Positions 11,307 through 21,892 of a stretch of 64,000 bases of DNA are shown here, piece after piece. The notes below the pieces were generated by a model that saw nothing but the letters and a program-made list of their open reading frames with translations, had not been told where the DNA came from and did not search any database. The stretch's first letter is position 1, and every line of letters begins with the position of its first letter. The stretch spans positions 2,604,001 to 2,668,000 of the forward strand of contig OY725504.1 in assembly GCA_963281255.1 (NCBI GenBank). Direction: 5' to 3'. Origin of the DNA: Aphrocallistes beatrix (Eukaryota > Porifera > Hexactinellida > Sceptrulophora > Aphrocallistidae). A program made the position numbers and the translations under genes.

Positions 11307-12213
11307 ACAAGCGCGGTTCGCTTGCTTGCGCTGCACGGCTTGCGGGAACTGTCTACAGAGTCGCCCTGCGGGCGCCTGGAGTTACTCTATATAGCTTATT
11401 TTGGGAATTTGTTTACTTTATATAAATATTATAAGCAAAGGTTAACAAATGATTTATCATACAGACCCGAAAATCCGATATTCGAAATCTACACCCCCAA
11501 AACCCCTTGTCAACCGTTGGAAACTTATCTCTAGCATGTTTTTGAGATTGGATTACTTTATGTATCTATTGTAAACAAAAGTAGACAAATTAATTATCAT
11601 ATTTATTCGAAAATACGATATTCAAAATCTAGATCCCAAATCCCATGTCAACCGTTGAAAGTTAGTTTCTAGCATATTTATGAGATTTGTTGAATATATG
11701 TATATATTGTAAACACACGTAAACAAATAATTTATCATACAGATCTGAAAATGTAATATTCGAAATCTAGTACATCCCTAAAACATCATGTTAACCGTTG
11801 GAAGTTAATCTCTAGCGATTTTTTTAAAATTCATCAAATATTGTTAAAATATATATGTATATAAAGGTGTGAAAATATACTGCACAAAAACTTTTTTATT
11901 GTTATACACTAGTATAATATAATTGAGACATCTATATAAGCTATCGCTTTGAAGTATTAATAACAACAGCCTACAATAGTGTCGTACAATGAATTCCATT
12001 GTGAGAGTAAATCCGTACATAGTATTGAATAGAAAAGATGTGAAAAATTGTTTTCCATTTTTTTTTGCAGTGGTGTGAAAGTTTCGCTTAGATCTTCGAA
12101 TTTAATCGTAGAATCATCATTTGACACCTACATGCCAATTTTCGTATCTCTATGACTTGCCAATTCTTCAATCAATTCAGACAAACAAATCCTAGCGTTT
12201 TATTATATAAGAT
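11307..12213 (-). mobile_element. R900 repeat copy 1
   Basis: About 0.9 kb. One end has the same GC-rich module as R500 (ACAAGCGCGGTTCGCTTG, then CTGCACGGC). Next comes a CTACAGAGTCGCCCTGCGGG segment and an internal imperfect ~200-bp repetition (the AACCGTTGGAA..CTCTAGC motif recurs near 11510, 11650 and 11790). The body ends CCAATTCTTCAATCAATTC and CCTAGCGTTTTATTATA. There is no coding capacity. Related copies are at 24404 and 60693. Confidence 0.75.
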
Positions 12214-13080
12214 ATATAAATACAAAAATATTCCATCCGAACAAATGTATTCCATCACTATGAAAACCTTTATACAAAAAGTATTACAGTGGGTCTATTC
12301 ATAAAGGAATATGTACTCAACTATAAGAAATACTCTTGATTTTGAATTAGTAATCTACACATTCTATATATGCATAATTGTGGGTCTCAACTCAATTGCT
12401 AACTCCCAAGTTTTAAAAATCTGCCTTTGATACCTGATGCTACTTGTCCCTTGTCACGGCCACTATATATGATAATATTTCTTACAGTTCCAGTGCAATC
12501 CCTTTGTGAATATATCCTTTTTAATACTACAGTCAGGGTCGTTTATTGTGAACCACCAGGGGAAAGTATATTTGTATTTGAGTTTAATCTTCACAAGGAG
12601 AGTCCTAATTATTAGTTAAAATATTTTTTTAAACAAGACAAGTTCAAAGTTTTTTGCATTGAACCTGGTCAATTACATCCCTAATTCTGACTTTCAGAGC
12701 CTATATCTTTCGGGATCCTTCGAACAAATACTCAAAAATTGCACAACTACGAGATATCTACTTTCTTGAATATTTGCACTGCTAAATTTAGTACTATATA
12801 AGAATAGATTGCTATACTGTGGTAGACAGTTGTAGGGATTTTTTTTTAAATTCTTGCAAAAAATGAGTTAGTATTCCAGAAAAGGTGCGGACTAGCCTCA
12901 AGGTATGATAGTGTGAAAATAGTGTATATATGTATAGGATGAAAATACCTTAATGAAGTCATCTTTAAATTATAATACTTTTCCCAAGCATAGGTCTAAC
13001 TTTATGTAAAGCTATAGTTTTGTGTCAATAATTTCCGGACACACTGTATTATTTATGTTGAACTATTTCCATTGTTCACC
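12214..13080. other. Transposon relics, no gene
   Basis: 12230-12420 matches one arm of the Tc1-like MITE at 18600-19038 (GGAATATGTACTCAA and neighbouring sequence). 12650-12960 matches one arm of the inverted-repeat pair at about 28270-28910 (ATACTCAAAAATTGCACAAC). No coding region is supported. Confidence 0.5.
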
Positions 13081-13450
13081 AAATATTTACCATAAAAATT
13101 CAGGCAATTTAGAGATGATTTAGTGGGAGCCCAAGGTAGGCTCCTCTTCATGCATATTTATAATGGAATCTGTCCGATTTGGGGCTTAAAGTTAAAGAAA
13201 GGCGTCCTTCTGATAGGCAAAGAAGCTGGTAACGTTATTGTGAGATATTTGGGAGTGGTTTTATATCAGCTAATAATATATTTTAATGACATAAAATCAA
13301 CCGATTCCGAGATATTTGTGAAAGCAGTTGGAAACAGTCTTTGGATTTTAAATAATTAATGGTGGATTTTAAATAATTAATGGGAAGTTATTAGTTTCGT
13401 TGCCTATCAAAAGTACTCCTTTTGCAAATTTAAGCTTTAAACCAGACAAA
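13081..13450. mobile_element. Foldback element, third copy of the 19491 family
   Basis: It carries the terminal-arm sequence CACCAAATATTTACCATAAA, GAGATGATTTAGTGG, and the central TATCAGCTAATAATATATTT and CCGATTCCGAGATATTTGTG segments. The second arm is shortened, with a 21-bp duplication of GGATTTTAAATAATTAATGG near 13343-13382. Confidence 0.6.
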
Positions 13451-13766
13451 TACAGTCAAATTTGATTGTCTAACTATAACAGTTTTCAAGGTATAGCCTC
13501 AAATGGTATAAATACATTTCCATAGCAACGCTGGAATGTAGCAGCATTCCATTAGAAGTTCAATTTTTTCGAATTAACCCATTCTTACTTTGATTATCTT
13601 TGAAAATCATACATTAAAAACGTTTTAAAATGGGCTAAAAACAGGTCAGAATATTACCAAATGTAGCTTAAATCTGTGAATAACAGGTGCGACAAACCAC
13701 ATAACTCACATTCTACATATAGTTTAGGTAAGCCATCATGACCAATGGACTCTAAAGATGCGACTT

Positions 13767-13796
13767 CATCCTTACTATTAAAACTCGATTAATATT

Positions 13797-13828
<32 letters not shown>
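13767..13828 (+). repeat. R500 terminal tag plus (TA)n
   Basis: ATCCTTACTATTAAAACTCG followed by ATTAAT and a TA tract, directly preceding the R500 body at 13829. It shows the full order: tag, microsatellite, body. Confidence 0.8.
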
Positions 13829-13831
<3 letters not shown>

Positions 13832-14327
13832 GTTACGAATTGATTGAAGAAACTGCCAGGCGCAGAAAGCTGATTTTTGGCATGTGGGAGTCTTTTGGCT
13901 ATGGCCCCAGTAAGTTCTGAGCTCAGACGAAAATGTCGACTCATCATGGAATTATGACGTCATTGTCACATTTTTAAAAGTTAAGCAACACAGTTATTCG
14001 GGAATAACTCAGCCATTATAGGAGATAGAAGGCTGAAATTTTAATAGAATCTGTATACTAACATGTCTCACATATGATGCAACTATCATCAAAAAATGAT
14101 GACTCATCACTTTGTTATGACGTCATCATTACGCATCAAAATTTTTTAAATTCACAAATTTGGTGATTTTTCGGGTGATATCGATTAGCACAGTAGGACA
14201 GACATATTTAGAGATGTTATCTCCCTTATAATTAACCAATGTGACACCAGGCGACCGAAGGGAGCCTCCGGCGGAAACAAAGTGTCCGCCAGCCGCGCAG
14301 CGCAAGCAAGCGCGAAGCGCGCATGTA
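13829..14327 (+). mobile_element. R500 repeat, reference near-full copy
   Basis: About 500 bp, non-coding. It begins CTGTTACGAATTGATTG and ends GAAGCGCGCATGT. Internal landmarks are GTCGACTCATCATGG, a CRE palindrome TGACGTCA at 13955-13962, the 13-bp palindrome TGATGACTCATCA at 14097-14109, and a second TGACGTCA at 14118-14125. Next come the conserved TTTTTCGGGTGATATCGATT box and a hairpin arm in the GC-rich end (GGCGG..ACAAAGTGTCCGCC). About 24 copies or fragments in the window share this order. The mobilising machinery is unknown. Confidence 0.88.
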
Positions 14328-14351
14328 TTCAATAATAATACACAATGCATA

Positions 14352-14476
14352 CAGTTGTCTGACAAATGAATACTACAGAAATTCTGACAAATGCATGCGC
14401 CTCTTTTAATCTTCATGTATAGACTGATTTAGTATCAAATTCACTGAATTGTATTGATACTTTTGTCCAGGTAGTG
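14352..14476. mobile_element. Short Tc1-like MITE
   Basis: TA-flanked 125-bp segment. Its ends CAGTTGTCTGACAAATGAAT and ACTTTTGTCCAGGTAGTG are imperfect inverted repeats, and the right end matches the TIR style of the element at 18600. Confidence 0.55.
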
Positions 14477-14479
14477 TAC

Positions 14480-16300
14480 ACAGTGGCACGAAACCTTATT
14501 TTGGCGGTATTGACACTTTTTATTGATGATAGGCTATAAAAAAGTATTATTGACCTATGGGTTATCAAATCTATTAATTGTATTACGTCATCGCAGTTAT
14601 GCTACAATTTACAAAATATTAATAAATTAAAATGTATCCTAGATAATGAGATGTTTAATAATCTTTTGGCAAGATAATTTATTGACAACTAACTATTATC
14701 TTAATTAAACACGCTAGCGTCTGGGACTGATTTTTTACCCTTAATTAAATAAGAGGAGTGGGTGACTCTGACACAGCAATCGGGTAAAACATCCTTAATG
14801 TCATCTTCAAGGCTGAACTTATGAGGTGAAATTTCTCTATATCGACAGATTGACTTATTACTCGCTTCAAACCTTCTTCCGATAATTGTTCTAACTCTAA
14901 TCCATTATTGAAACTTGAGATTATGTCTGGTACTTGTGCTAGTTTTATAATTTCCAATTGCTATTCAACCATAAAATAAAATTTGGAAGTTTTCAACCTA
15001 TATTTGATGGATTTAACGGCGGTCGATAAGAAAAAAACATTCAAATGGGTATTTGGGTAAACTTCGGTATAGCTGGAATCCATTTTATTTCATTCAAAAT
15101 CGACTACCCTATAATATAATATCAAAGTTTCAACTCGCAACAATAGGCAAAATTTGTACTGGCACTAAACGATGATGAATTAAAATTGAATTCATAAAAA
15201 TTAAAATGGTTTACAGACCATATAATTATTTGCATTCCACTGTACATTTTGTTTATTTATGTATTGATTCTTAAAGAGAGTTAAAAATAGTACATAATGA
15301 TACCTCATGATCATACCATAACTCAATTTCCGTTGGGTAGAAATTTGAATCCAAAACTCACCTCGTGACAGTAGTAATTTCTAATTTTATCTACTTATTG
15401 TGGTTACTAGACTTTGGAATGCAATAATGAAATAATTTACTGTCTCAGACAAATAGTTCTGATGAATTTCTAGGTTCTCATATTACTAAGATGTGGTAAA
15501 CACCTTTATAGACCAATTGAAGAGTACGAAATTTAATGCTAATGCAAGCCATCGTGCCACTGTGATGTATGTATATATGTTACCGTCCATAGCGAGGAAA
15601 TCCTCGCTATGGACTAGTCCAAATCGAGGAAAGGACTTATTTCTATTTTCATTCGTGTTTGAGTTGAAAATATACTATTGTGGTTACATTGTAAATTTGT
15701 GTTGTGATATTTAGACTGTACAGATTGTGTGGAAAGGAATTTGCGTTTATGACATATTACAAACACCAATTCATGCGCATATTCAAATCGTAATGAAGTA
15801 TAAAATTTTACGAAACTCTAAATGGACACATACTTTCGTTATTGTGTATCCAAATAAGAGTCTGTTCTATCAGGAGGTTGATCACCTTCCATCAAGGCAA
15901 TTGTTATCTCCGTAGGAAGTTGAAGAAGCGATAGAGAGTTTAGCAGGAGGTGAGAGGAACAAGCAGGGCCACAATTGGTGTAGATGTAGCATTTAGTTTC
16001 CATTTTCTGTGAGCATGGTTCACCACATATTTTACAGATGGACATCGGGCGCGAATTGAAAAACGATGAACTGTTGGGTATAGACCCTACGCAAACTCTG
16101 GACGACAAAACGCATCATACACTGGATACCACGAGAACCAAGGGACCAGGGCAGCATGGAACGTGCTAATGGAGACTATAAGTAGCAGCTGTTCGCTCGC
16201 TTGAAATCTCTCAATCATCCAATAGTCAAGTGGATAAGTGGTTTGAAATTTGCTCAGTATGTTAAGAATACTGTATATTTTTAATGTTATTAGAAATATA
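14480..16300. other. Region without recognised genes
   Basis: No supported coding region or transposon ends were recognised here. A minus-strand open stretch at 14745-14957 and another at 15839-16108 (with a CKICGEPC cysteine pair) have no recognisable family or gene context, so they are not called. The notable structure is the hairpin at 15585-15614. Confidence 0.4.
15585..15614. repeat. Perfect 14-bp hairpin
   Basis: GTCCATAGCGAGGA and its exact reverse complement are separated by two bases (AA). A partial third repeat (GTCC..CGAGGA..GGAC) follows to 15636. Its role is unknown; it may be two abutting transposon ends. Confidence 0.75.
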
Positions 16301-16309
16301 CCTTATTAT

Positions 16310-16966
16310 CAAGGTTGAAACCGATTGGACCGAATATCAGTATTCATGAATAGTTCCTGAACCGAGTACGAATACTGATAATATTCCTTACTCTAACCGA
16401 ATACCAATACTGATAATATTCAGTACCAGGCTTTCATCTAGGCGTACTGGGCGCGCCTAGATGTGCGTATTTGATCCCATGGATCATAATTAGGCGTATA
16501 ATTCTTTGAGGCTAGCGCGCGGCATAAAATATATATAAAAATGCAGAGTCTAGGCGCGTAGAAAAATGGTGGCGTCCATTTAGGCGTATGACTTAAGCTG
16601 GATGAAACCTTGTTCGGTACTCTAACCGAACACGAATAATGATAATATTCGGCTACTCTAACCGAATACAAAAACTGATATTATTCGGGTGCTTCATAAA
16701 TCCTAATACTGCGCTGCTGAAATAAATAATCTTTAATAGAAGACTGTGAATTGTTATAGTACTGTATGTTGACCTATTTTACAGATAGTGACTGGATATT
16801 ATAATATATTATAACCAAGGTTGAAACCGATTGAACCGGATATAAATATTCATGAATATTCCCTAACCGAATACGAATACTGACACTCGGTTCCCAATCG
16901 AATGTCAGCTATTTGCCAAATAGTATTTGTTCTACCCGAATATTGAACTATTCGGTTGCAACCTTG
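16310..16966. mobile_element. hAT-type MITE with 8-bp target duplication
   Basis: The 8-bp duplication CTTATTAT (16302-16309 and 16967-16974) flanks ends CAAGGTTGAAACCGATTGG and GGTTGCAACCTTG. The interior is dominated by recurring CCGAATA/TATTCGG and ATACTGATAATATTC motifs. A second start-like end (CAAGGTTGAAACC at about 16833) suggests two members merged. It contains the nested element at 16427. Confidence 0.8.
16427..16612. mobile_element. Nested hAT-type MITE
   Basis: Ends CAGGCTTTCATC and GATGAAACCTTG, flanked by TTCAGTAC (16419-16426) and TTCGGTAC (16613-16620), an 8-bp duplication with one mismatch. The 186-bp interior contains TAGGCGTA motifs, and the GGGCGCGCC palindrome lies near 16450. 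Confidence 0.7.
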
Positions 16967-16974
16967 CTTATTAT

Positions 16975-17570
16975 GTACATTTGGCAGAAGTGCCCCGGAC
17001 ATATCTCCTGATGTGTTGCTACCTACTGAGAGGTAGTTGAGTCGGTAGAATTTGAGGATGACCTGGTGACTGCCCTGGAATAGGGGCAGATCACTGAGTA
17101 TTCTTCACAAGCATCTCTCATCGTTACAGCAGCATCGGATCTGCAGGCACTCTTCACGCTTACCCTGTTGTCTTGTTTGAGTCTTGACCAAACATTCGAG
17201 CTTAGCAGTAGACAACAGGATACCGGTTCAACATTTGTCTACTCCTCTGTTCGAGCTACTGAATCGGATCAAGCGTCTAGCTGGCCTGTTCACACCTCAG
17301 GAGATGAAGTAGAACCAGACACCGACCCATTATCTCCAATCCGGGAACGGAGGATGAGGATTCTTATGACTTAACTGTATCTCCCCTTATTAGTTCAGAA
17401 GACACACCTTAGTACATATCTACATATCACAACCCTCCACCACACGTCTGCAGCCTAGTGAATGGAGATATCTTAATAATATCCTTGACCTAACTGATTA
17501 ACCAACAGGCCCAGTGTTCTTACTGCCCGAGGGGACCGTACATTATTAACAGCAATCCAGCATGGATAAG
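16975..17570. other. Possible N-terminal remainder of the 17.6 kb pseudogene
   Basis: A less AT-rich stretch with an open + segment at 17168-17374 rich in Ser/Asp/Glu. It has no recognised domain. It could be degraded coding sequence of the transposon represented at 17570-18113. Confidence 0.3.
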
Positions 17571-18113
17571 GTAGATGCGTATGGAGCGAAGGAGGAGCGG
17601 TACTTCTGCATCCAAGATTCTTTTTATAAGTTTGAATCTGGTAGAGAGAAACCCCGTTACAATGCTTTTCCCAGTCTACAGAGGCAATGCAAGTTAATGA
17701 TCGAGTCAAACAGTAGACGACACAACCATACCATTGTAGAAACAATGTGAGGATACCAATTCCTATCGTCGACAGGGCTCTCATTGGCCCTACCAGTCTT
17801 ATAGAACAGTACAAATGTGAACCCTAGTGGTTCAGTCTTCCTATTTGGCACATAGCATAAGAAGATCGAGGCATCATTCACAAATTCAGATGTATCTCCC
17901 TGTGGTACTAGCATGCTCTTACAGCCAACTGGCACCCTCGATAGACAGCTGTCCGTGCGGACAGCCCCTAGGCTAGAAGTGGGGCAGTTTATCCGTTTAA
18001 GGTACAACTGCAAGTCAGTTTGCACTACCAACCGTTGTGCCTGTTACAAAAATAAGATAAAATATTTTTCGAATTGTCACAATAGCTTAACTATGTGTGA
18101 TAGCAAACATTAA
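17570..18113 (+). pseudogene. KRBA2/SCAND3-like transposon protein, C-terminal fragment
   Basis: The + strand reads, across several stops, SLQRQCKLMIESNSRRH, then NPSGSVFLFGT, and finally CTTNRCACYKNK...NCHNSLTMCDSKH followed by TAA at 18111. The pattern C-TxRCxC-(x)n-CH-(x)n-C is the cysteine-rich tail found after the integrase domain in KRBA2/SCAND3-like transposon-derived proteins. The middle corresponds to the V.IP.P.VDR...G.V segment, better preserved in the opposite copy at 18150-18570. In-frame stops near 17746 and in the 17760-17830 stretch make it inactive. The integrase core is absent here. The assignment is by remembered family pattern, so confidence is moderate. Confidence 0.5.
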
Positions 18114-18149
18114 ATTTGTCTATACATTTTCAAAAATGTATTGTTTGTT

Positions 18150-18570
18150 ACTACACGTAGTAAAGTTATTGTGACATTTCGATGAATATTTAACCTTTTT
18201 TATAACAGACACAACGGTTGGTAGTGCAATCTGACTTGTAGGTGCAACTTAAACTGGTAAACTGCTCCAATTCTAGATTATCGGCTGTCCGCACTGGCAG
18301 CTACCTATCGGGGATATCAGTTAGTAGTAAGAACATGCTAGTACAACAGTGAGATACATCTGAATTTGGGAATGATGTCTCTTTCCTCCCATGCTTTGTG
18401 CCAACCAGGAAGACTGAACCACTAGAGTTCACATTTGTTACTGTTCCGATAAGACTGGTAGGACCAATGGGGTCCCTGTCGACGGTAGGAATTGGTATCC
18501 GCACATTGTCTCCACAGTGGTATAGTTTACTGCTTGACTCGATCATTATCTGGCCTTGCCTCTGTAGACT
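18150..18570 (-). pseudogene. Inverted second copy of the KRBA2/SCAND3-like fragment
   Basis: The minus strand repeats the fragment at 17570-18113 in opposite orientation: SLQRQGQIMIESSSK, then GDNVRIPIPTVDRDPIG, NVNSSGSVFLVGTKHGR, a stop, and CTTNRCVCYKK near 18195. The DNA copies form an inverted repeat centred near 18125-18150. The VRIPIPTVDR segment is cleaner than in the + copy. The two copies have decayed separately. Confidence 0.5.
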
Positions 18571-18599
18571 GTATATATATATATATATATGTATATATA

Positions 18600-19038
18600 C
18601 ACTACCCAGACAAAAGTATTCGACCACCACGAAAACCTCCATACAAATACTAGTATTAAGGTGGATCTATTAATAATGGAATATGTACTCAAGCAGAAGA
18701 AATATTCTATTTTTGATTTCGGATTCGTAAACTACACATCCGAATTACTAATTTTTGAAACTTTCAATACAAATACTAATTCACGTTTCGAAAATTATCA
18801 ACCTCTGCCACTATTTGTCACCAATCGCCATCATATAGTATAATGGCTGTGACTTGGGAGTTAGTAATTGAGTTGAGGATCTCAATTATGAGTAATTAGA
18901 ATGTGTAGATTAGGAATTAGAGATCTAAAATATATTATTTCTAACAGTTTGAGCACATATTCCTTAATGAATAGATCTACTTTAATACTGTTTGTATGGA
19001 GGTTTCTGTGGTGTTCGAATACTTTTGTCCGAGTACTA
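18600..19038. mobile_element. Tc1-like palindromic MITE
   Basis: TA-flanked. The ends CACTACCCAGACAAAAGTA and ACTTTTGTCCGAGTACTA are inverted, and the arms continue (GACCACCACGAAAACC versus GGTTTCTGTGGTGTTCG; AATATGTACTCAAGC versus GAGCACATATTCC). About 440 bp with no coding capacity. Relics are at 12230 and 22705. Confidence 0.75.
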
Positions 19039-19054
19039 TATATATATATATATA

Positions 19055-19481
19055 CAAGCGCTTAGGGTCACATTGATTAATTATAAGGGAGATACCATCT
19101 CTAAATACGTCTGTCCTACTATTATAATCGATATCGCACGAAAAATCACCGAATTTGTCAAATTTTAAAATTTTTATGTGTAATGATGACGTCATAGCAG
19201 AGTGATGAGTTATCATTTTTTGATAATAGTTGTATAATATGTGAGATATATTAATATACACATTCTTTTAAATTTCAGCATTCTATCACTTAAAATGACT
19301 GAGTTATGGTCGAAAAACTGAAATTTCTAATTATAAAAAGGTGACAATGACGTCATAATTCCATGATGAGTCGACATTTTCATCTGAGCTCAGAACTTAC
19401 TGGAGCCATAGCCAAAAGACTCTCACATGCCAAACATCAGCTTTCTGAGCCTAACAGTTTCTTCAATCAATTCGTTACAGA
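19055..19481 (-). mobile_element. R500 repeat copy, GC terminus deleted
   Basis: Starts ACAAGCGCTTAGGGTCAC, so the GC-rich hairpin module is missing. The rest is intact through two ATGACGTCA sites to TTCTTCAATCAATTCGTTAC. Confidence 0.85.
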
Positions 19482-19490
19482 TATATATAG

Positions 19491-20175
19491 ATTAGGGTGC
19501 TCCAAAAAATTCCAAAGTTTGAATCTTTAGATGCACACTCTTCAAATAGTTTACCTTGAGCACCAGGTATTCACCATAAAATTTTCATGCAATTTGGAGA
19601 TGGTTTAGTGGTCGCGCAAGGTAGCCTCCCCCTCGTGCTAATTTATAATGGGATATGTCCGGGTTGAGGCCAGAAGTTGTCAAAAGCGTACTTCTGACAT
19701 TTAAATATACTCGTAGCTTTATTTTTGTAATATTTGAGGGTGGTTTTATATCAGCTAATAATACATTTTAATAACCTAAAATCTACCGGTTCCGAGATAT
19801 TGGTGAAAACAGTTGGGACCAGCCTTCATACTTGAAATTATTAATGGTCCCAACTGTTTTCACCAATATCTCGGAATCGGTAGATTTTAGGTTATTAAAA
19901 TGTATTATTAGCTGATATAAAACCACCCTCAAATATCACAAAAATAAAGCTACGAGTATATTTAAATGTCAGAAGTACGCTTTTGACAACTTCTGGCCTC
20001 AACCCGGACATATCCCATTATAAATTAGCACGAGGGGGAGGCTACCTTGCGCGACCACTAAACCATCTCCAAATTGCATGAAAATTTTATGGTGAATACT
20101 TGGTGATCAAGGTAAACTATTTGTCTAGTGTGCATCATAAGATTCAAACTTTGGAATTTCTTGGAGCACCCTAAT
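19491..20175. mobile_element. 685-bp near-perfect palindrome (foldback element)
   Basis: The arms of about 340 bp are almost exact reverse complements centred near 19833, from ATTAGGGTGCTCC to GGAGCACCCTAAT. Landmarks such as CCTCCCCCTCGTGCTAATTT versus AAATTAGCACGAGGGGGAGG mirror each other. No coding sequence and no clear target duplication. Diverged relatives are at 8070 and 13081. The close match of the arms implies recent origin or gene conversion. Confidence 0.85.
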
Positions 20176-20350
20176 ATAGATATATACACAAACAAACAAA
20201 CATTAATCGAGTTTTAATAGTTAGGATATATAGTACGTATATATTATATTAAGGTGACCCAATTTTGGGAAATTTTACAAATACATGTTATTTGTGGTTT
20301 TTAAAAATTTTTGAATACAGCTTATATTTTTTGAATACAGCTTATATTTT
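20176..20350. repeat. R500 tag and short duplication
   Basis: The tag CGAGTTTTAATAGTTAGGATA is near 20206, and a tandem duplication of TTTTTGAATACAGCTTATAT lies at 20309-20349. Confidence 0.6.
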
Positions 20351-21152
20351 GTGTTTTCGTTTACAGGCCATGTTAGTGCTGCATGTATTTCATTACAATC
20401 GTCTTTAAACAAACCTCTTTTATGGTCAGCTTGCAATCACCATATAGGGGAAATAATTTTGACAAACTTATTTAATGATTTGAGGATCGAGCCTTCTTAT
20501 AATTCTCATGATTATTCTCTATTTAAAAGGTTTAAGAAAAATTTGATTCTTTATATAACGAAGTAACAGCTTTCATATTTGAATCAGATGGCGATACCCA
20601 TCCCCTATATATTCAATACAGAGAAGAAATCTTTGTTTTTGTTTCTTTATTATTCAAAGAGTTTCGTTAGCATTTCCGAGGGATGATTATAATGAAGTTT
20701 TTGAACTGGACATTTTTTATTTTTATAAGGCTCTGGGTTAAGATCGTTTGCTTAATGAAATGTGGCGAAATGCATAAGGCTCGCTGGATGTCAAAGATTT
20801 TATACTTTATTAAGATGTCCTTGCTGTCGCATGAGATACTAAACTTCCAAAAGGCACTATTGTCTCAAGTAAAAATCATATGCTCAAAGCTGAAAGATTT
20901 GTCAAGTTTATTGTTTATATCTATATACTGTGGTGGTCCAATGTTGCTATCCAGGTTGCTGAACCATTTAATGATTTAAAATTCATACACAAAGTGCAAA
21001 GATATTGTGATGTTGACTCCCTGGTATCAACAAGCGTTCATACAACTTTTTCTAGACACCTGTGGTATTTAACAGAAGAGTTTATTCCGATATGTCTGTT
21101 CAGTAACACTACTCCTAGTGATGTTAAGAAGAAAATTATAGAGGCGCTTTAA
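20351..21152 (+). pseudogene. Unclassified transposon-type protein remnant
   Basis: Open pieces at 20351-20566, 20683-20979 and 20880-21152 read in order as one protein with frame changes. The first carries LLWSACNHHIGEIILTN, the second GEMHKARWMSKILYFIKM, the third TTFSRHLWYLTEEFIPICLF. I recall these blocks (ACRHHI..., HxARWMxKxLY, RHLWYLxEE) as typical of a widespread, poorly characterised protein family present in many copies in invertebrate genomes and presumed to be transposon-borne. I cannot assign it to a named superfamily. No Cys/His finger or DDE triad was located. The stops between pieces show it is broken. Confidence 0.45.
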
Positions 21153-21159
21153 AATCACA

Positions 21160-21890
21160 GCATATCAACTATTTTATACCAAAAGGAAAGTTTGGGATCG
21201 GATTTGGCAAACCTAAATTTCTTTCACTACATGCATGTGATGCACTACAAATTCTTATTGGGGAAGACTCATATTTTTATCTTTGAAAGTGATCAACGAC
21301 AGTCCCGAATGAGCAGTAAAATTGACTTCAGATTACTTGCCTGGAGCGGCTAATGAAAATAATTACCAAAATATCCTACAATCAGCAGAACATGATCGAA
21401 ACTTGAAGCCTGATCTCAGGAATTGAGAGTTTAGTTCTCTCTTTCCAACATAATTCATTCTTTTTTTCTCAATTTATTCAATGAGGTTATAATTCGACAC
21501 CCAGATTTTACTATTATGAAACTGATTATTATACGCTACTATATGTTTATAATTTTTTACCATACATAAAATGAACGTGTATATTTATATAAAAGTCACT
21601 ATGTCTGGAATAGCTGTATCAACTCATTTTGAGCTGGCACAATCAATTAAAAGGAAATAAGATACTCAGCGAGCATCTAACATTGAATCAAGTTTAACCT
21701 AAGACTACCGAAATGTACCACAGTAGTACAACTTTATGGCTTCTTTCCCATTGAAAATGCCTGGAGACATCCGCGATATCACGAGTTTTCGATAATCTAG
21801 GGTTGAACGTTCATATTATTATTCAAAATCATATTTTCAAAGGTAACTTGACCATATTTGGGAAACGAATTTCATTGCAAACGCAGGAAT
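21160..21890. other. Region without recognised genes
   Basis: AT-rich. It may contain the 3' remainder of the element whose protein remnant precedes it. No coding sequence or repeat ends were identified. Confidence 0.4.
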
Positions 21891-21892
21891 GT

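Noticed and set aside
14129-14416. Open frames with ACLRCAA..HFVSAGGSLRSPG in several R500 copies
   Set aside because: This is translation of the GC-rich terminus and hairpin. The frame is not conserved between copies.
14745-14957. Minus-strand open frame of 70 codons (MEIIKLAQVPD...) as a gene
   Set aside because: Moderately protein-like composition, but no recognisable domain, no splice-consistent partner exon and no repeats of it in the window. Insufficient support.
15839-16108. Cys-containing minus-strand frame (CKICGEPC...) as a zinc-finger gene
   Set aside because: The cysteine spacing does not match a known finger that I can name, and no continuation exons were found.
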